Positions 8,551 to 16,975 of a stretch of DNA of 64,000 nucleotides are shown piece after piece. Made by a program: the position numbers and the translations under genes. The DNA is taken from NCBI RefSeq assembly GCF_051811025.1, contig NZ_JBPWQE010000001.1, positions 2,418,001 through 2,482,000 of the forward strand, given 5' to 3'. The notes beneath the pieces were generated by a model. The model was given only the letters and a program-made list of their open reading frames with translations. It was not told the DNA's origin and searched no databases. Each line of letters begins with the position of its first letter. Position 1 is the first letter of the stretch. Origin of the DNA: Tardiphaga sp051811025. Lineage in GTDB: Bacteria > Pseudomonadota > Alphaproteobacteria > Rhizobiales > Xanthobacteraceae.

Positions 8551-9345
8551 ATGAATGCAGCCGTCAGCTCACCCGCAGTGAAGGTCGTCCGTTCGGTGCA
8601 GGATCAGGTCAGCCCCGAGGAATGGCAGTCGCGCGTCAATCTCGCGGCCTGCTATCGCCTGACGGCGATGTACGGCATGACCGAGATGATCGCCAACCAT
8701 ATCTCCTGCCGCGTGCCGGGAACGGAAGATCAGTTCCTGATCAATCCCTATGGCATGCTCTATGAAGAGATCGATGCGTCGAGCCTTGTGAAGATCGACC
8801 TCGATGGCAACACGCTGTTCAACGCGTCCGACTACGCCGTGAATGCCGCGGGCTTTGTGATCCACAGTGCCATCCACATGGCGCGTCACGATGTCGATTG
8901 CGTCGCGCATACTCATACGGTGGCCGGCATGGCTGTATCGGCGATGGAATGCGGGTTGCTGCCGGTGGCGCAGACCTGCATGCGCTTCCTTCATGTCGCC
9001 TATCATGACTTCGAGGGCATCGCGGACAATCCAGAAGAGCGGGACCGACTGATCGCGCATCTCGGCAATCACGAGGCGATGGTGCTGCGTAATCACGGCC
9101 TGCTGGTGGTCGGCAAGACCATCGCCGCCGCTTTCAACGTGCTGTTCCGGATGGAGCGGGCCTGTCAGGTTCAGGTTGCAGCGCTGTCGTGCAATACCAA
9201 GCTGATCACGCCGTCGCAGAAGGTCCTGCAGGATACCTATGACCGCATGAAGCCGCGCGACAATGTTCCGGGCCTCAGCGGCGAACTGGCGTGGCCGGCG
9301 CTGCTCCGCAAGCTCGACCGGGTCGATCCGTCCTATCGCAACTGA
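8551..9345 (+). CDS. Class II aldolase/adducin-family protein
   Basis: A 264-residue cytoplasmic protein. The zinc-binding histidines of class II aldolases are visible as HTHTVAGMAVS in the middle and LRNHGLLVVGK later, and the N-terminal INPYGMLYEEIDASSLVKIDLDG stretch is typical of the FucA/AraD superfamily and of decarboxylase-like members. These enzymes cleave or epimerise phosphorylated sugars or act on hydroxy-keto acids. The gene follows a TctC receptor after 30 bp with a good ribosome-binding site (AAGGGAG at 8537), so the pair is probably one catabolic operon. The exact substrate cannot be assigned. Confidence 0.9.
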   Translation: MNAAVSSPAVKVVRSVQDQVSPEEWQSRVNLAACYRLTAMYGMTEMIANHISCRVPGTEDQFLINPYGMLYEEIDASSLVKIDLDGNTLFNASDYAVNAAGFVIHSAIHMARHDVDCVAHTHTVAGMAVSAMECGLLPVAQTCMRFLHVAYHDFEGIADNPEERDRLIAHLGNHEAMVLRNHGLLVVGKTIAAAFNVLFRMERACQVQVAALSCNTKLITPSQKVLQDTYDRMKPRDNVPGLSGELAWPALLRKLDRVDPSYRN

Positions 9346-9478
9346 GCTTGCGCTGCCGGGCTCGGCGCCTGCCGGGCTCGCAGGCGTGGCATCCACCTGA
9401 TGAACAGAAGGGATGCGCAGCATCAGGAATGCGGCGCATCATAGGTTCGGCAGTCAGACGCCGCGACTGCAGGTCCGC

Positions 9479-9796
9479 CTACGGCTTGAAGAACGACACC
9501 GGCGTCATCAGCTGGTTCTCCTGGCTGATGAGATAGGCGGCTTCGGCGCTGATCTTCAGGTAGCCGGCCCAGGCTGGGTCCTTCTGCAGCGCCTGGCGCT
9601 TGGCCTCGCGATCGGCCGCGCTGTCATAGACCCAGATGTGCATGTAGCTGTTGACATTGCCGGTCTCAATTTGCGCGTAAACGAGCGGCTTGCCCAGATG
9701 GCGGCTCTGGATCTCGTAGCCATGCTCGGCATACAGCGCGAGGTGTTTCTTGATGGTGCCGGGGCGGCAGGTGTAGGTGCGAACGTCAAGCAGCAT
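9479..9796 (-). CDS. NIPSNAP-family protein
   Basis: A 105-residue protein beginning MLLDVRTYTCRPGTIKKHLALYAEHGYEIQ and ending with a second beta-alpha-beta half (WAGYLKISAEAAYLISQEN), the ferredoxin-like fold of NIPSNAP / dimeric alpha-beta-barrel proteins. Bacterial members often sit in catabolic operons with no known reaction. It starts 33 bp downstream of a TctC receptor on the same strand and is probably co-transcribed with it. Confidence 0.88.
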   Translation of the reverse strand: MLLDVRTYTCRPGTIKKHLALYAEHGYEIQSRHLGKPLVYAQIETGNVNSYMHIWVYDSAADREAKRQALQKDPAWAGYLKISAEAAYLISQENQLMTPVSFFKP

Positions 9797-9829
9797 AGGA
9801 TTTCCTCAAGCGGTGGCGGAACAATGGAG

Positions 9830-10804
9830 TCATTCGGCGGTGGCGCCGGATTGTTTGACAAGCACGGCCCAGCGCGCCACCTCGTCGTTCACGTATTTCT
9901 GGAATACCGCCTGATCGTCGCCGACCGGGTCTGCGCCGAGACCTTTGAGCCGCTCCTGGACAGCGGGGTCGGATACGCTCTGAACGATGGTCTGCGAAAG
10001 CTTCTCGACGATAGCGGGGGGCGTGCCGGCCGGTGCGAACAGGCCGAACCACGAGCGTAGGTTCATGCCGGGATACGGCGTTTCTGAGAAAGCGGGCACG
10101 TCCGGCAAGGCGGCGTGACGCGTGCTGCCCGTCACCGCCAGCGCCTTGAGCTTGCCACTCTGCACCAGAGAGAGAACTTCGGGCAGGTTGGCGAACATGA
10201 TCTGCACCTGTCCGCCGATCATATCGTTGAGCGCCTGCGCGCCGCCCTTGTAAGCGACGTGCGTGATCTTCGCACCAGCCAGTGTGCTGAACTGCTCGCC
10301 GGACAGATGGGACGCGGTGCCCACGCCGCCCGATGCATAATTGACGCTCGCGGCATTGGCCTTGGCGTAAGCGGCGAGTTCGCTCACCGAATTGACCGGC
10401 ACCGACGGGTGCACCACCAGCAGCAGAGGCACCGACGCCAGGTTTGACAAGGCCGCGAAATCGCGCGTGAGGCTGTAGCTGAGCTTCTGGTAGAGCGACG
10501 CGTTGATCGCGTGGCTCGACGTGGCCATCAGCAGCGTATAGCCGTCGGGCTCCGAGCGCGCCGCCGCGGCGCCGCCGATATTGCCGTTGGCGCCGGCCTT
10601 GTTTTCCACCACGATCGACTGGCCGAGCCGTACCGACATGGCTTGCGCCACGGTGCGCGCGATCACGTCGGTGGCACCACCGGCGGCGAACGGCACGATC
10701 ACGCGCAGGGGACGTTCCGGATAAGCGGCCATCGCGCTGACTGAGGTGAGGGCCAATGCTGCGGCCACGACGAGGCTCCGCAACGGAATGATTGCTTTGT
10801 ACAT
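9830..10804 (-). CDS. Bug/TctC-family solute-binding receptor
   Basis: A 324-residue periplasmic binding protein with a signal peptide ending in SAMAAYPERP. Family motifs: VIVPFAAGGATDVIARTVAQ, VENKAGANGNIGGAAAARSEPDGYTLL, VNYASGGVGTASHLSGEQF and THVAYKGGAQALNDMIGGQV. It probably binds a carboxylate for a tripartite transporter encoded elsewhere. It is first in a two-gene minus-strand unit with the NIPSNAP gene. The AraC-like regulator further upstream (11020-11919) also reads leftward and is the nearest candidate controller. Confidence 0.93.
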   Translation of the reverse strand: MYKAIIPLRSLVVAAALALTSVSAMAAYPERPLRVIVPFAAGGATDVIARTVAQAMSVRLGQSIVVENKAGANGNIGGAAAARSEPDGYTLLMATSSHAINASLYQKLSYSLTRDFAALSNLASVPLLLVVHPSVPVNSVSELAAYAKANAASVNYASGGVGTASHLSGEQFSTLAGAKITHVAYKGGAQALNDMIGGQVQIMFANLPEVLSLVQSGKLKALAVTGSTRHAALPDVPAFSETPYPGMNLRSWFGLFAPAGTPPAIVEKLSQTIVQSVSDPAVQERLKGLGADPVGDDQAVFQKYVNDEVARWAVLVKQSGATAE

Positions 10805-11019
10805 TTTGTTTCCTCAGCCTCGTTTTTATGTCCTGCCGACGGCGCGCTCCGCAGATGGGGGCGGTCGTGGCGGTGGGCGTCATGCCATGCCGACATGCGC
10901 ATACGAACGCGCACGTGGCGACAGCAGCGCCCGGTCAGGCGTCCATGCCGAACACTTTATGCAGCCGTACGGCGGCGGCGCTAGGACGGATCAGACGTTG
11001 TGTTGGACTTTTCCGCGTG

Positions 11020-11919
11020 TCAGTCCAGCGGACGGCAATGCTTCCTCCGGAAGTCGCCCGGCGTGAGGCCGGTCTGCTTCTTGAAGAAGCGCGCGAAGTA
11101 AGCCGGATCCTCGATATTGAGGCGGAACGCGATCTCGGCGATGCCCGTTTCAGTGTTGCTGAGCCAGCGCTTGGCTTCGAGCATCACGCGTTCCTGCACC
11201 ACCTGGCTGGCTGTGCGCGCCACAGTTCGCTTGACTGCATCGTTGAGCTGACGCTCGCTCACGCAGAGCGCCTCGGCATATTGGCCGATGGTTTCGAAGC
11301 GGAGGTAGTGCGTTTCCACCAGTATCGCGAAACGGCGCGCGAGCGCCTGGTGCGGACCAATGCCGCCGGCGGGCTCATTGTCGGGGCACAGACGACTCAG
11401 GCGCGTGAGCAGGATCAGCAGGCAGGCCCGCACCACATCGGGGAATCCCGGCTGGCGATCGCGTGCCTCGCATTCCATCTCGCCGAGCAGCGGTAGCATG
11501 CCGTCATGCTGAGCCTGCGTGAGATAGAGCACGCTGTTGCCGCGCGCAGGTTGGAAGAACGGAAGTTTCGCGACATCGTCGGCGCGCGGAAACATCCGCG
11601 CGAAGAAGTCGGTGCTGAAGTTCAGCACGTAGCCGTGTGGCTTGACCGATGACGTCCAGGCATGGACCTGGCCTGGCGAAAGAAAGAAGACGGAATGGTC
11701 GCGCACGTCGAAATGCGCGAAGTCGAGTGTGTGCGTGCCGCTCGCGCGGGTCATCCAGAGCAGATGGTAGTAGTTGTGCCGGTGCAGGAAACCGCGCGGG
11801 ATGTCGTCGCGGTCCTCCAGTCGTACGAGATCGAAGTAGAACGAGCCTTCGCCCGCGAAATCCGAGGTTTCAAAGGTTGGAAACTCGCCGGAGCGGGCGG
11901 AGAGGAGAGCTTCGGGCAA
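11020..11919 (-). CDS. AraC-family transcriptional regulator
   Basis: A 299-residue regulator with an N-terminal cupin-like sensing domain (about residues 30-115, including HNYYHLLWMTRASGTHTLDFAHFDV and VFFLSPGQVHAW) and a C-terminal AraC/XylS DNA-binding domain with two HTH motifs at about 200-295, ending in IAFRLNIEDPAYFARFFKKQTGLTPGDFRR. Such proteins usually activate a nearby catabolic or transport gene when they bind their ligand. Its target may be the TctC/NIPSNAP unit downstream on the same strand; this is inferred from proximity. Confidence 0.92.
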   Translation of the reverse strand: MPEALLSARSGEFPTFETSDFAGEGSFYFDLVRLEDRDDIPRGFLHRHNYYHLLWMTRASGTHTLDFAHFDVRDHSVFFLSPGQVHAWTSSVKPHGYVLNFSTDFFARMFPRADDVAKLPFFQPARGNSVLYLTQAQHDGMLPLLGEMECEARDRQPGFPDVVRACLLILLTRLSRLCPDNEPAGGIGPHQALARRFAILVETHYLRFETIGQYAEALCVSERQLNDAVKRTVARTASQVVQERVMLEAKRWLSNTETGIAEIAFRLNIEDPAYFARFFKKQTGLTPGDFRRKHCRPLD

Positions 11920-12254
11920 GTGAAGTGTCCTTGCTGTTTCGGGGCACGGTTATCAGCGTCATCCTATCGCAAAAAGCCGGGGAGTACCGGGAGTTGGCGA
12001 ATGCGACGCCGGACGGTCTCTCCGGGGAGTTCGGCAAGCTCTATAAGAATTTTGGGTACGGCTCCATCGCACCCGGGAAGTTGCGTCGGGGGCCTGCTCC
12101 TGCAGGCATTTTAGGGCGTTCGCTCGGAAGGGGACCTGGTGGAACGGACGCAGACGGCGGGTCGTCGCAACTGAGCTTGCGCTGGATCAATTGCAAAACG
12201 GATTTCGGGCGATGGCGGTTGCCGAGCTGGCCGCCGTCGCCTACATCAGGGCGC
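11920..12254. other. Intergenic region, 335 bp, no gene seen
   Basis: This gap lies between the AraC regulator and the haemoglobin gene. Plus-strand frames stay open through it but show no protein-like composition and no start with a convincing ribosome-binding site before 12255. It should hold the promoters of both divergent genes; I could not identify one with confidence. Confidence 0.4.
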
Positions 12255-12677
12255 ATGACGCAGACCTCTGAAATCGGCTTCACCAGCTTCCAGCCCTCCC
12301 TGAATGAAGAGAATATCGCGCTTCTGGTGCAGACCTTTTATGGCCGCGCCCGCGAGGATGATTTGCTCGGGCCGATTTTCAACAGCGCGGTGACCGACTG
12401 GGATCATCACATTTCGCAGATCAGCGATTTCTGGTCGTCGATGATGCTGAAGACCGGCCGCTACAATGGCCGGCCCATGCGTCCACATCTCGTGTTGCCG
12501 CTGAAGGGCGAACATTTCGATCGCTGGCTTTTGCTGTTCGAACAGACCACGCGTGAGATATTTCCGGCTGAGGTCACCGAGGCCTTCATGACCCGCGCGC
12601 GCCGTATCGCTGACAGTTTCGAGATGGGCGTTGCCTCGGTGCGCGGTGAAATCGTCAAGCCGCGGCACAGCGTTTAA
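12255..12677 (+). CDS. Group III truncated haemoglobin
   Basis: A 140-residue globin. The start at 12255 (MTQTSEIGF) is chosen because the long upstream open stretch has no globin-like content. The segment ENIALLVQTFYGRAREDDLLGPIFNSAVTDWDHHISQISDFWSSMMLKTGRYNGRPMRPH carries the group III pattern, with the distal-pocket Tyr and Trp and the proximal histidine in the LKGEHFDRWL segment. Group III truncated globins bind O2, NO or peroxide and are linked to nitrosative stress or low-oxygen metabolism; their exact role is unsettled. It stands alone before a PsiF-repeat gene. Confidence 0.92.
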   Translation: MTQTSEIGFTSFQPSLNEENIALLVQTFYGRAREDDLLGPIFNSAVTDWDHHISQISDFWSSMMLKTGRYNGRPMRPHLVLPLKGEHFDRWLLLFEQTTREIFPAEVTEAFMTRARRIADSFEMGVASVRGEIVKPRHSV

Positions 12678-12762
12678 AAGGGTAAGTATGTGACGCATGG
12701 CCGGTCTTGCGAGAGCCGGTAGTTGCGCTAGGCTGCGGCTCCAACAAACCGGGAGTCGGTCC

Positions 12763-12984
12763 ATGAAACGTCTGTCTGTTCTCGTTCTCTTGAGCCTGTT
12801 CAGTGCTGCGCCCGCAATGGCGCAATCCTGCAACGCCGTCAGCGGCGACGGCAAGCCGCTTGCGGGCGCCGCCAAGAAGAGCTTCATGAAGAAGTGTTGC
12901 GAGGACAACGCCAAGAGCGCCGAGGGCAAGCCACTGGCCGGCGCCGCCAAGACCTCATCAGTCAACAAGTGCATGAAGGGCTGA
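12763..12984 (+). CDS. PsiF-repeat small secreted protein
   Basis: A 73-residue precursor with a clear signal peptide (ending APAMAQS). The mature part is two copies of a PsiF repeat: GKPLAGAAKKSFMKKC and GKPLAGAAKTSSVNKC, each with conserved Lys, Ala-Gly-Ala-Ala-Lys and Cys. Escherichia coli PsiF is phosphate-starvation inducible, but its function is unknown. The ATG at 12763 is the one that gives the signal peptide. A strong hairpin terminator follows at 13013. Confidence 0.85.
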   Translation: MKRLSVLVLLSLFSAAPAMAQSCNAVSGDGKPLAGAAKKSFMKKCCEDNAKSAEGKPLAGAAKTSSVNKCMKG

Positions 12985-13012
12985 GCTTGCAGCCCCACGC
13001 ATCCAGACGTGC

Positions 13013-13038
13013 AAAAGCCCCGCTCGCGCGGGGCTTTT
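13013..13038. terminator. Bidirectional hairpin terminator
   Basis: AAAAGCCCCGC and GCGGGGCTTTT form an 11-bp stem around a TCGC loop. The A-run on one side and T-run on the other suit termination from both sides, and it lies exactly between the convergent PsiF-repeat gene and the yghU-like gene. Confidence 0.88.
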
Positions 13039-13077
13039 CGTCTTCGGGCTGAAGCGACCTCGGCGCGAGCCCTTGTC

Positions 13078-13950
13078 TCAGCTCCTGGCTTCTAGCTTGT
13101 CCTGCGTGTTCGTGTCGAAGTCGCTGGCGTCATGGCGTTCGCGCAACTGGCCGGCCGGGTCGCCCGAGGTGCGATTGACCATGCGACCGCGCTTCACCGC
13201 AGGTCGTGCCGCGATGGTCCTGGTCCAGCGCTGCAGGTTCTTGTAGCTCTGCACATCGAGGAAAGTGCCGGCATCGCCATAGATCGCGCTCTCCGCAAGG
13301 CCGCCATACCAGGGGAAAATCGCCATGTCGGCGATGCTGTAGTCCTTGCCGGCGATGAACTCGTTGTTGGCGAGTTGGCGATCGAGCACGTCGAGCTGGC
13401 GCTTGGTTTCCATCGCATAGCGGTCGATGGCGTATTCGATCTTGGTCGGTGCATAGGCATAGAAATGGCCGAAGCCGCCGCCGAGGAAGGGGGCGCTGCC
13501 CATCTGCCAGAACAACCAGGACAGGCACTCGGCGCGTTCCGGGCCGCCCTTTGGAAGGAAGGCGCCGAATTTCTCGGCGAGATGCACCAGGATCGCGCCG
13601 GATTCGAACACGCGAAACGGCTTGTCGCCGCTGCGGTCGATCAGAGCTGGAATCTTGGAATTAGGGTTCACATCGACGAAACCCGAACCGAACTGGTTGC
13701 CGTCGATCCGGATCAGCCACGCATCATATTCCGCGCCTGTATGGCCGGCTGCGAGCAGTTCCTCGAACATGATCGTGACCTTCTGGCCGTTCGGCGTCGC
13801 CAGCGAATAGAGCTGGAACGGATGTTTGCCGGTCGGGAGCTCCTTCTCATGGGTGGGGCCGGCGATGGGCCGGTTGGTCGAGGCAAATTTGCCGCCGTTT
13901 TCCTTGTCCCAGGTCCAGACCTTGGGAGGCGTGTAGGGGGCGTCGGTCAT
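13078..13950 (-). CDS. yghU: Glutathione S-transferase, YghU-type disulfide-bond oxidoreductase
   Basis: From the ATG at 13950 this is a 290-residue protein beginning MTDAPYTPPKVWTWDKENGG, as expected for Nu-class GSTs of the YghU/YfcG type. The N-terminal thioredoxin-like domain contains FQLYSLATPNGQKVTIMFEEL and NPNSKIPALID, with VFESGAILVHLAEKF for glutathione gamma-glutamyl contact. The helical C-terminal domain follows (MGSAPFLGGGFGHFYAYAP, KDYSIADMAIFPWYGGL). Such proteins bind two glutathiones and reduce disulfide or peroxide substrates. Although the frame is open further upstream, the longer start would add a non-homologous basic extension, so 13950 is preferred. Confidence 0.93.
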   Translation of the reverse strand: MTDAPYTPPKVWTWDKENGGKFASTNRPIAGPTHEKELPTGKHPFQLYSLATPNGQKVTIMFEELLAAGHTGAEYDAWLIRIDGNQFGSGFVDVNPNSKIPALIDRSGDKPFRVFESGAILVHLAEKFGAFLPKGGPERAECLSWLFWQMGSAPFLGGGFGHFYAYAPTKIEYAIDRYAMETKRQLDVLDRQLANNEFIAGKDYSIADMAIFPWYGGLAESAIYGDAGTFLDVQSYKNLQRWTRTIAARPAVKRGRMVNRTSGDPAGQLRERHDASDFDTNTQDKLEARS

Positions 13951-14141
13951 GTCAGGCTGGCTCCGGAAAGGGGCGGGGTTGATGGTTGTCGGGGACAGGT
14001 AGGGTTGAATGCATCTGCATGCAAGATGGCGATGCTTCCTATGTCGGAAGCCGCCTTGTGCCGGGTGGTGACATGCGATGTAACGAGTTCGCGCCGTCAT
14101 TGCTGACGGCAGGATTCCCTCCGTCTGAAGATTTCCGACCG

Positions 14142-15389
14142 ATGAGCGACACCCCAGCGCAGACCGTCGGCGCACCGCCCACCAAACGATCCTTCGCGGC
14201 GCTGCATCACCCGGGTTTTCGCGCCCAGTTCATCACTTACGTGCTGGCCATGATGGCCGACAATATCGAGCATGTGATCAGCTACTGGGTGGTGTTTCAG
14301 AAATTCCAGTCGCCGGCGCTCGGCGGTTTCGCCATCGTCTCGCACTGGCTGCCGTTCCTGCTGTTCTCGGTCACGTCCGGCGCGCTGGCGGAGCGTTTCG
14401 ATCCGCGGCGCGTGATCCAGTGCGGCATGGCGCTGTTCATTCTGGCATCGCTGGGCTGGGGCTATTTCTTCGTCACTGATACGCTGCAGATGTGGCAGGC
14501 CATGGTCCTGCTGGTGATCCATGGCTGTGCCGGCGTGCTCTGGCAGACGTCGAACCAGATGCTGCTCTACGACGTCGTCGGCCCGGCGGACCTGCCGAGC
14601 GCGGTGCGTCTGAACGCCATGGCGCGCTATCTCGGTGTCATGGTCGGCCCTGCGGTCGGCGGCGTGATCCTGCTCGTGTTGGGCCCGGCCTATGGCATCA
14701 TGCTCAACACCATCTTCTATCTGCCGCTGGTGCTGTGGCTGATCAATGCGCCCTATGGTCCGCGTTTCCGCAAGGGCGCGCCGATCCCGCAGCGCGCGGT
14801 GCGCGGCTTCGCTGATATCGTCCAGACCATGCGTGACGTTCGCCACCGGCCCGTGATTGTCTCCATGATCTCACTGGCCGGCGCGGCATCGTTCTTCGTC
14901 GGCAACGCCTATAGTTCACAGATGCCGAGCTTCGCCCACGATCTTGGCCACGGCGATCCCGGCATGTCCTACAGCATGCTGCTGGCGGCTGACGCAGCTG
15001 GCGGCCTGCTTGCCGGCCTGGCGCTGGAGGGCAGGCAATTGCTGGCGCCGAAGCCGCGTACGGCGATCATTCTGGCGCTGCTCTGGTGCGGGGCGCTGGC
15101 GATCTTCGCGCTGACCGGTCACTACGCCATCGCACTGGTGTTCCTGTTTGCAGCGGGATTTCTTGAATTGTCGTTCAACGCGATGGCGCAGAGCCTCGTG
15201 CAGCTCGACGCCCCGCTCGATAAGCGCGGTCGCGTCATCGGCCTGTTCAATATGGCGAGCCTGGGTCTGCGCGCCTTCAGCGGCATCTCGGTCGGCGTGA
15301 TCGGCAGCATGATCGGGATCCACTGGTCGCTCGCGCTGTCGGCGCTGGCGACCATGGTTGTCGCGGCGGGACTGTTGGCGCTACCCTAG
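14142..15389 (+). CDS. MFS transporter (EntS-like MFS_3 family)
   Basis: A 415-residue inner-membrane protein with about twelve hydrophobic helices. The start MSDTPAQTVGAPPTKRSFAALHHPGFRAQFITYVLAMMADN resembles MFS_3 exporters such as the enterobactin exporter family, and the cytoplasmic loop ALAERFDPRRVIQCGMALF corresponds to MFS motif A. The second half begins at about residue 215 after the loop with AVRGFADIVQTMRDVRHRP. It is probably an exporter of a small molecule, but the substrate is not visible. It is divergent from the yghU-like gene, with the two starts 191 bp apart. Confidence 0.9.
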   Translation: MSDTPAQTVGAPPTKRSFAALHHPGFRAQFITYVLAMMADNIEHVISYWVVFQKFQSPALGGFAIVSHWLPFLLFSVTSGALAERFDPRRVIQCGMALFILASLGWGYFFVTDTLQMWQAMVLLVIHGCAGVLWQTSNQMLLYDVVGPADLPSAVRLNAMARYLGVMVGPAVGGVILLVLGPAYGIMLNTIFYLPLVLWLINAPYGPRFRKGAPIPQRAVRGFADIVQTMRDVRHRPVIVSMISLAGAASFFVGNAYSSQMPSFAHDLGHGDPGMSYSMLLAADAAGGLLAGLALEGRQLLAPKPRTAIILALLWCGALAIFALTGHYAIALVFLFAAGFLELSFNAMAQSLVQLDAPLDKRGRVIGLFNMASLGLRAFSGISVGVIGSMIGIHWSLALSALATMVVAAGLLALP

Positions 15390-15408
15390 CGAGGAGAACC
15401 CCGGCGTC

Positions 15409-15813
15409 CTACCAGTCGACGAACCGGTCGTCGCCGCCGAATGCAGCCGGCATGGCAGCGTAATGTGGGAGGCCGTCGCGGACCGGAGCGATTGCTTCGC
15501 TGCAATTGATATGCAGGCTCGGCTTGAACGCATCTCCGAGCAGATAGCCGTTGATGCTGCGCATGCCGATCCCGTCGAGTTCGATAATCAGCCGCGTGGC
15601 ACATTTTGCGCAACTGAGGCGCGGGGTCGTCTTCAGCGCGAACGACGTCGTGTCGCCTTGAACGACTTCGACACCGTCAGCCGGATAGACAGCCTCGGCC
15701 ACATAGGCCGCACCGTGGACGGTCTGGCAGTCGGCGCAGTGGCACCAGAAATGGGCGATGGGGTCGGCTGAAATCCTGAGCTTCACGGCGTTGCAGGGGC
15801 AGGCGAGTTCCAT
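15409..15813 (-). CDS. GFA-family zinc protein
   Basis: A 134-residue protein with the zinc-binding cysteines of the glutathione-dependent formaldehyde-activating (GFA) family: CPC near residue 5, CHCADC at about 24-29 and CAKC at about 73-76. The fold is a small beta-tent domain. The founding enzyme was proposed to join formaldehyde to glutathione; most members have no tested activity. It ends 20 bp from the convergent MFS gene and appears to be monocistronic. Confidence 0.92.
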   Translation of the reverse strand: MELACPCNAVKLRISADPIAHFWCHCADCQTVHGAAYVAEAVYPADGVEVVQGDTTSFALKTTPRLSCAKCATRLIIELDGIGMRSINGYLLGDAFKPSLHINCSEAIAPVRDGLPHYAAMPAAFGGDDRFVDW

Positions 15814-15908
15814 GGGTGCACCTCATCTGATGCGCAAACTACCAGCCGACCGCCATCGCCGACAACCGCCGCGGCTTGCGACAAATCGCTCGCCGCAGCG
15901 CTCATTCG

Positions 15909-16796
15909 CTATTTGCCGTTCTGCAACGCCGCCGTCTGTTTGGCGAGCTGCTTGTCGAAATCCTGTTCGAGTGTTGCAGCGTAGGTGGCAAGCTCGCCCG
16001 GTTTCACGAACGGGTTCGGCTCGCCGTCCTTCATCGCCGCGCGCTTGGCCTGCATGCCATAGACTTCCGGATGCGGTCCGAGCAGCACGTCGATTTTCAT
16101 GGCTTTGGCCTTGGCATAGGTCGACCGATAATCGTCGACGATGCCGGAATGGGTCGGATTGCCGACCAGCCGGTTCAGCGCCACGGTGCCGCTGCAGAAG
16201 AACAGGACCTCACGGTTCTCGCTGCCGTCCTTCACGGTCATCTCCCAGCTCGTGCAGCCCGGCGAATGACCGGGCGTCGCATGCGCCGTCAGCGTGGTGC
16301 CGCCGAGCGTGACCTTGTCGCCTTCGGTGACGGTGCGATCGACCTTGACCGGCGGGAAACCGATGTCGGTGTTCTTTTCATCGCCCGGATAGGTGCCGCT
16401 TTCGAGCAACGGCTTGTCCCGTAAGCCTGCGATCAGTTGCGCGCCGGTGTCTTTCTTGATCTCCGCAAAACCGCCAGTGTGATCGAAATGGGCGTGGCTG
16501 TTGAGGATGATCTTGATGTCGGCTTCCTTGAAACCGAGCTTCGTGATGTGGTCCTTGATCATGCCCGTCGATTGCGGGACGCCGGTATCCATCAGGATCA
16601 GGCCGTCCGAGGTCTTGATGATATAGACCGCGATGCCATCGGTGCCGACATAATAGATGTTGTCGATGAGCTGAAAAGGCTCGAATGGCGCGGTCCATTT
16701 GACCATGACCTGCGCCAGAAAATCCTTGACTGTCTGTGCCTGCGCGCTACCTGCAAATAGCGCCAGAGCGCAAATGGCTCCTGCGAGCGTCTTCAT
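15909..16796 (-). CDS. Subclass B3 metallo-beta-lactamase
   Basis: A 295-residue secreted protein with a signal peptide ending in GSAQAQ. The zinc ligands of subclass B3 are all present: H101-x-H103-x-D105-H106 (HAHFDH), H177 in TPGHSPG and H242 in LLGPHPEVYG; subclass B1 would use a cysteine. B3 enzymes hydrolyse penicillins, cephalosporins and carbapenems in the periplasm, and environmental Bradyrhizobium relatives carry such chromosomal enzymes (for example BJP-1). No LysR-type ampR gene is adjacent, so expression may be constitutive. Activity is inferred from the complete active site; some B3-like proteins have other substrates. Confidence 0.9.
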   Translation of the reverse strand: MKTLAGAICALALFAGSAQAQTVKDFLAQVMVKWTAPFEPFQLIDNIYYVGTDGIAVYIIKTSDGLILMDTGVPQSTGMIKDHITKLGFKEADIKIILNSHAHFDHTGGFAEIKKDTGAQLIAGLRDKPLLESGTYPGDEKNTDIGFPPVKVDRTVTEGDKVTLGGTTLTAHATPGHSPGCTSWEMTVKDGSENREVLFFCSGTVALNRLVGNPTHSGIVDDYRSTYAKAKAMKIDVLLGPHPEVYGMQAKRAAMKDGEPNPFVKPGELATYAATLEQDFDKQLAKQTAALQNGK

Positions 16797-16975
16797 GATG
16801 GCCTCCCGGTCTGATTTTTATTGGTTCTTCTGAACGCCAGGATTGAAGCGCGATTTGGGCAGATTGCTCAAGCGCTATTCACGCATGACGGGATCGCGCA
16901 TGACAGACACGGCCCGGCGGCGAATATTGCGAGCGCCGCCGAACTATCCCGGCCGTTTCGGGTTAGAGTTCACCC

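Noticed and set aside
9340..12190. Identical 20-base string at about 9339 and 12168 (starts TCGCAACTGAG)
   Set aside because: The match does not extend and has no symmetry or flanking similarity; probably chance or a trace too small to interpret.
11649..12254. Upstream extension of the haemoglobin frame
   Set aside because: About 200 extra codons overlap the AraC gene antisense, with arginine-rich shadow composition; globin homology begins at 12255.
13951..14175. N-terminal extension of the yghU-like frame
   Set aside because: The added residues are basic and unrelated to YghU; the canonical start at 13950 is present.
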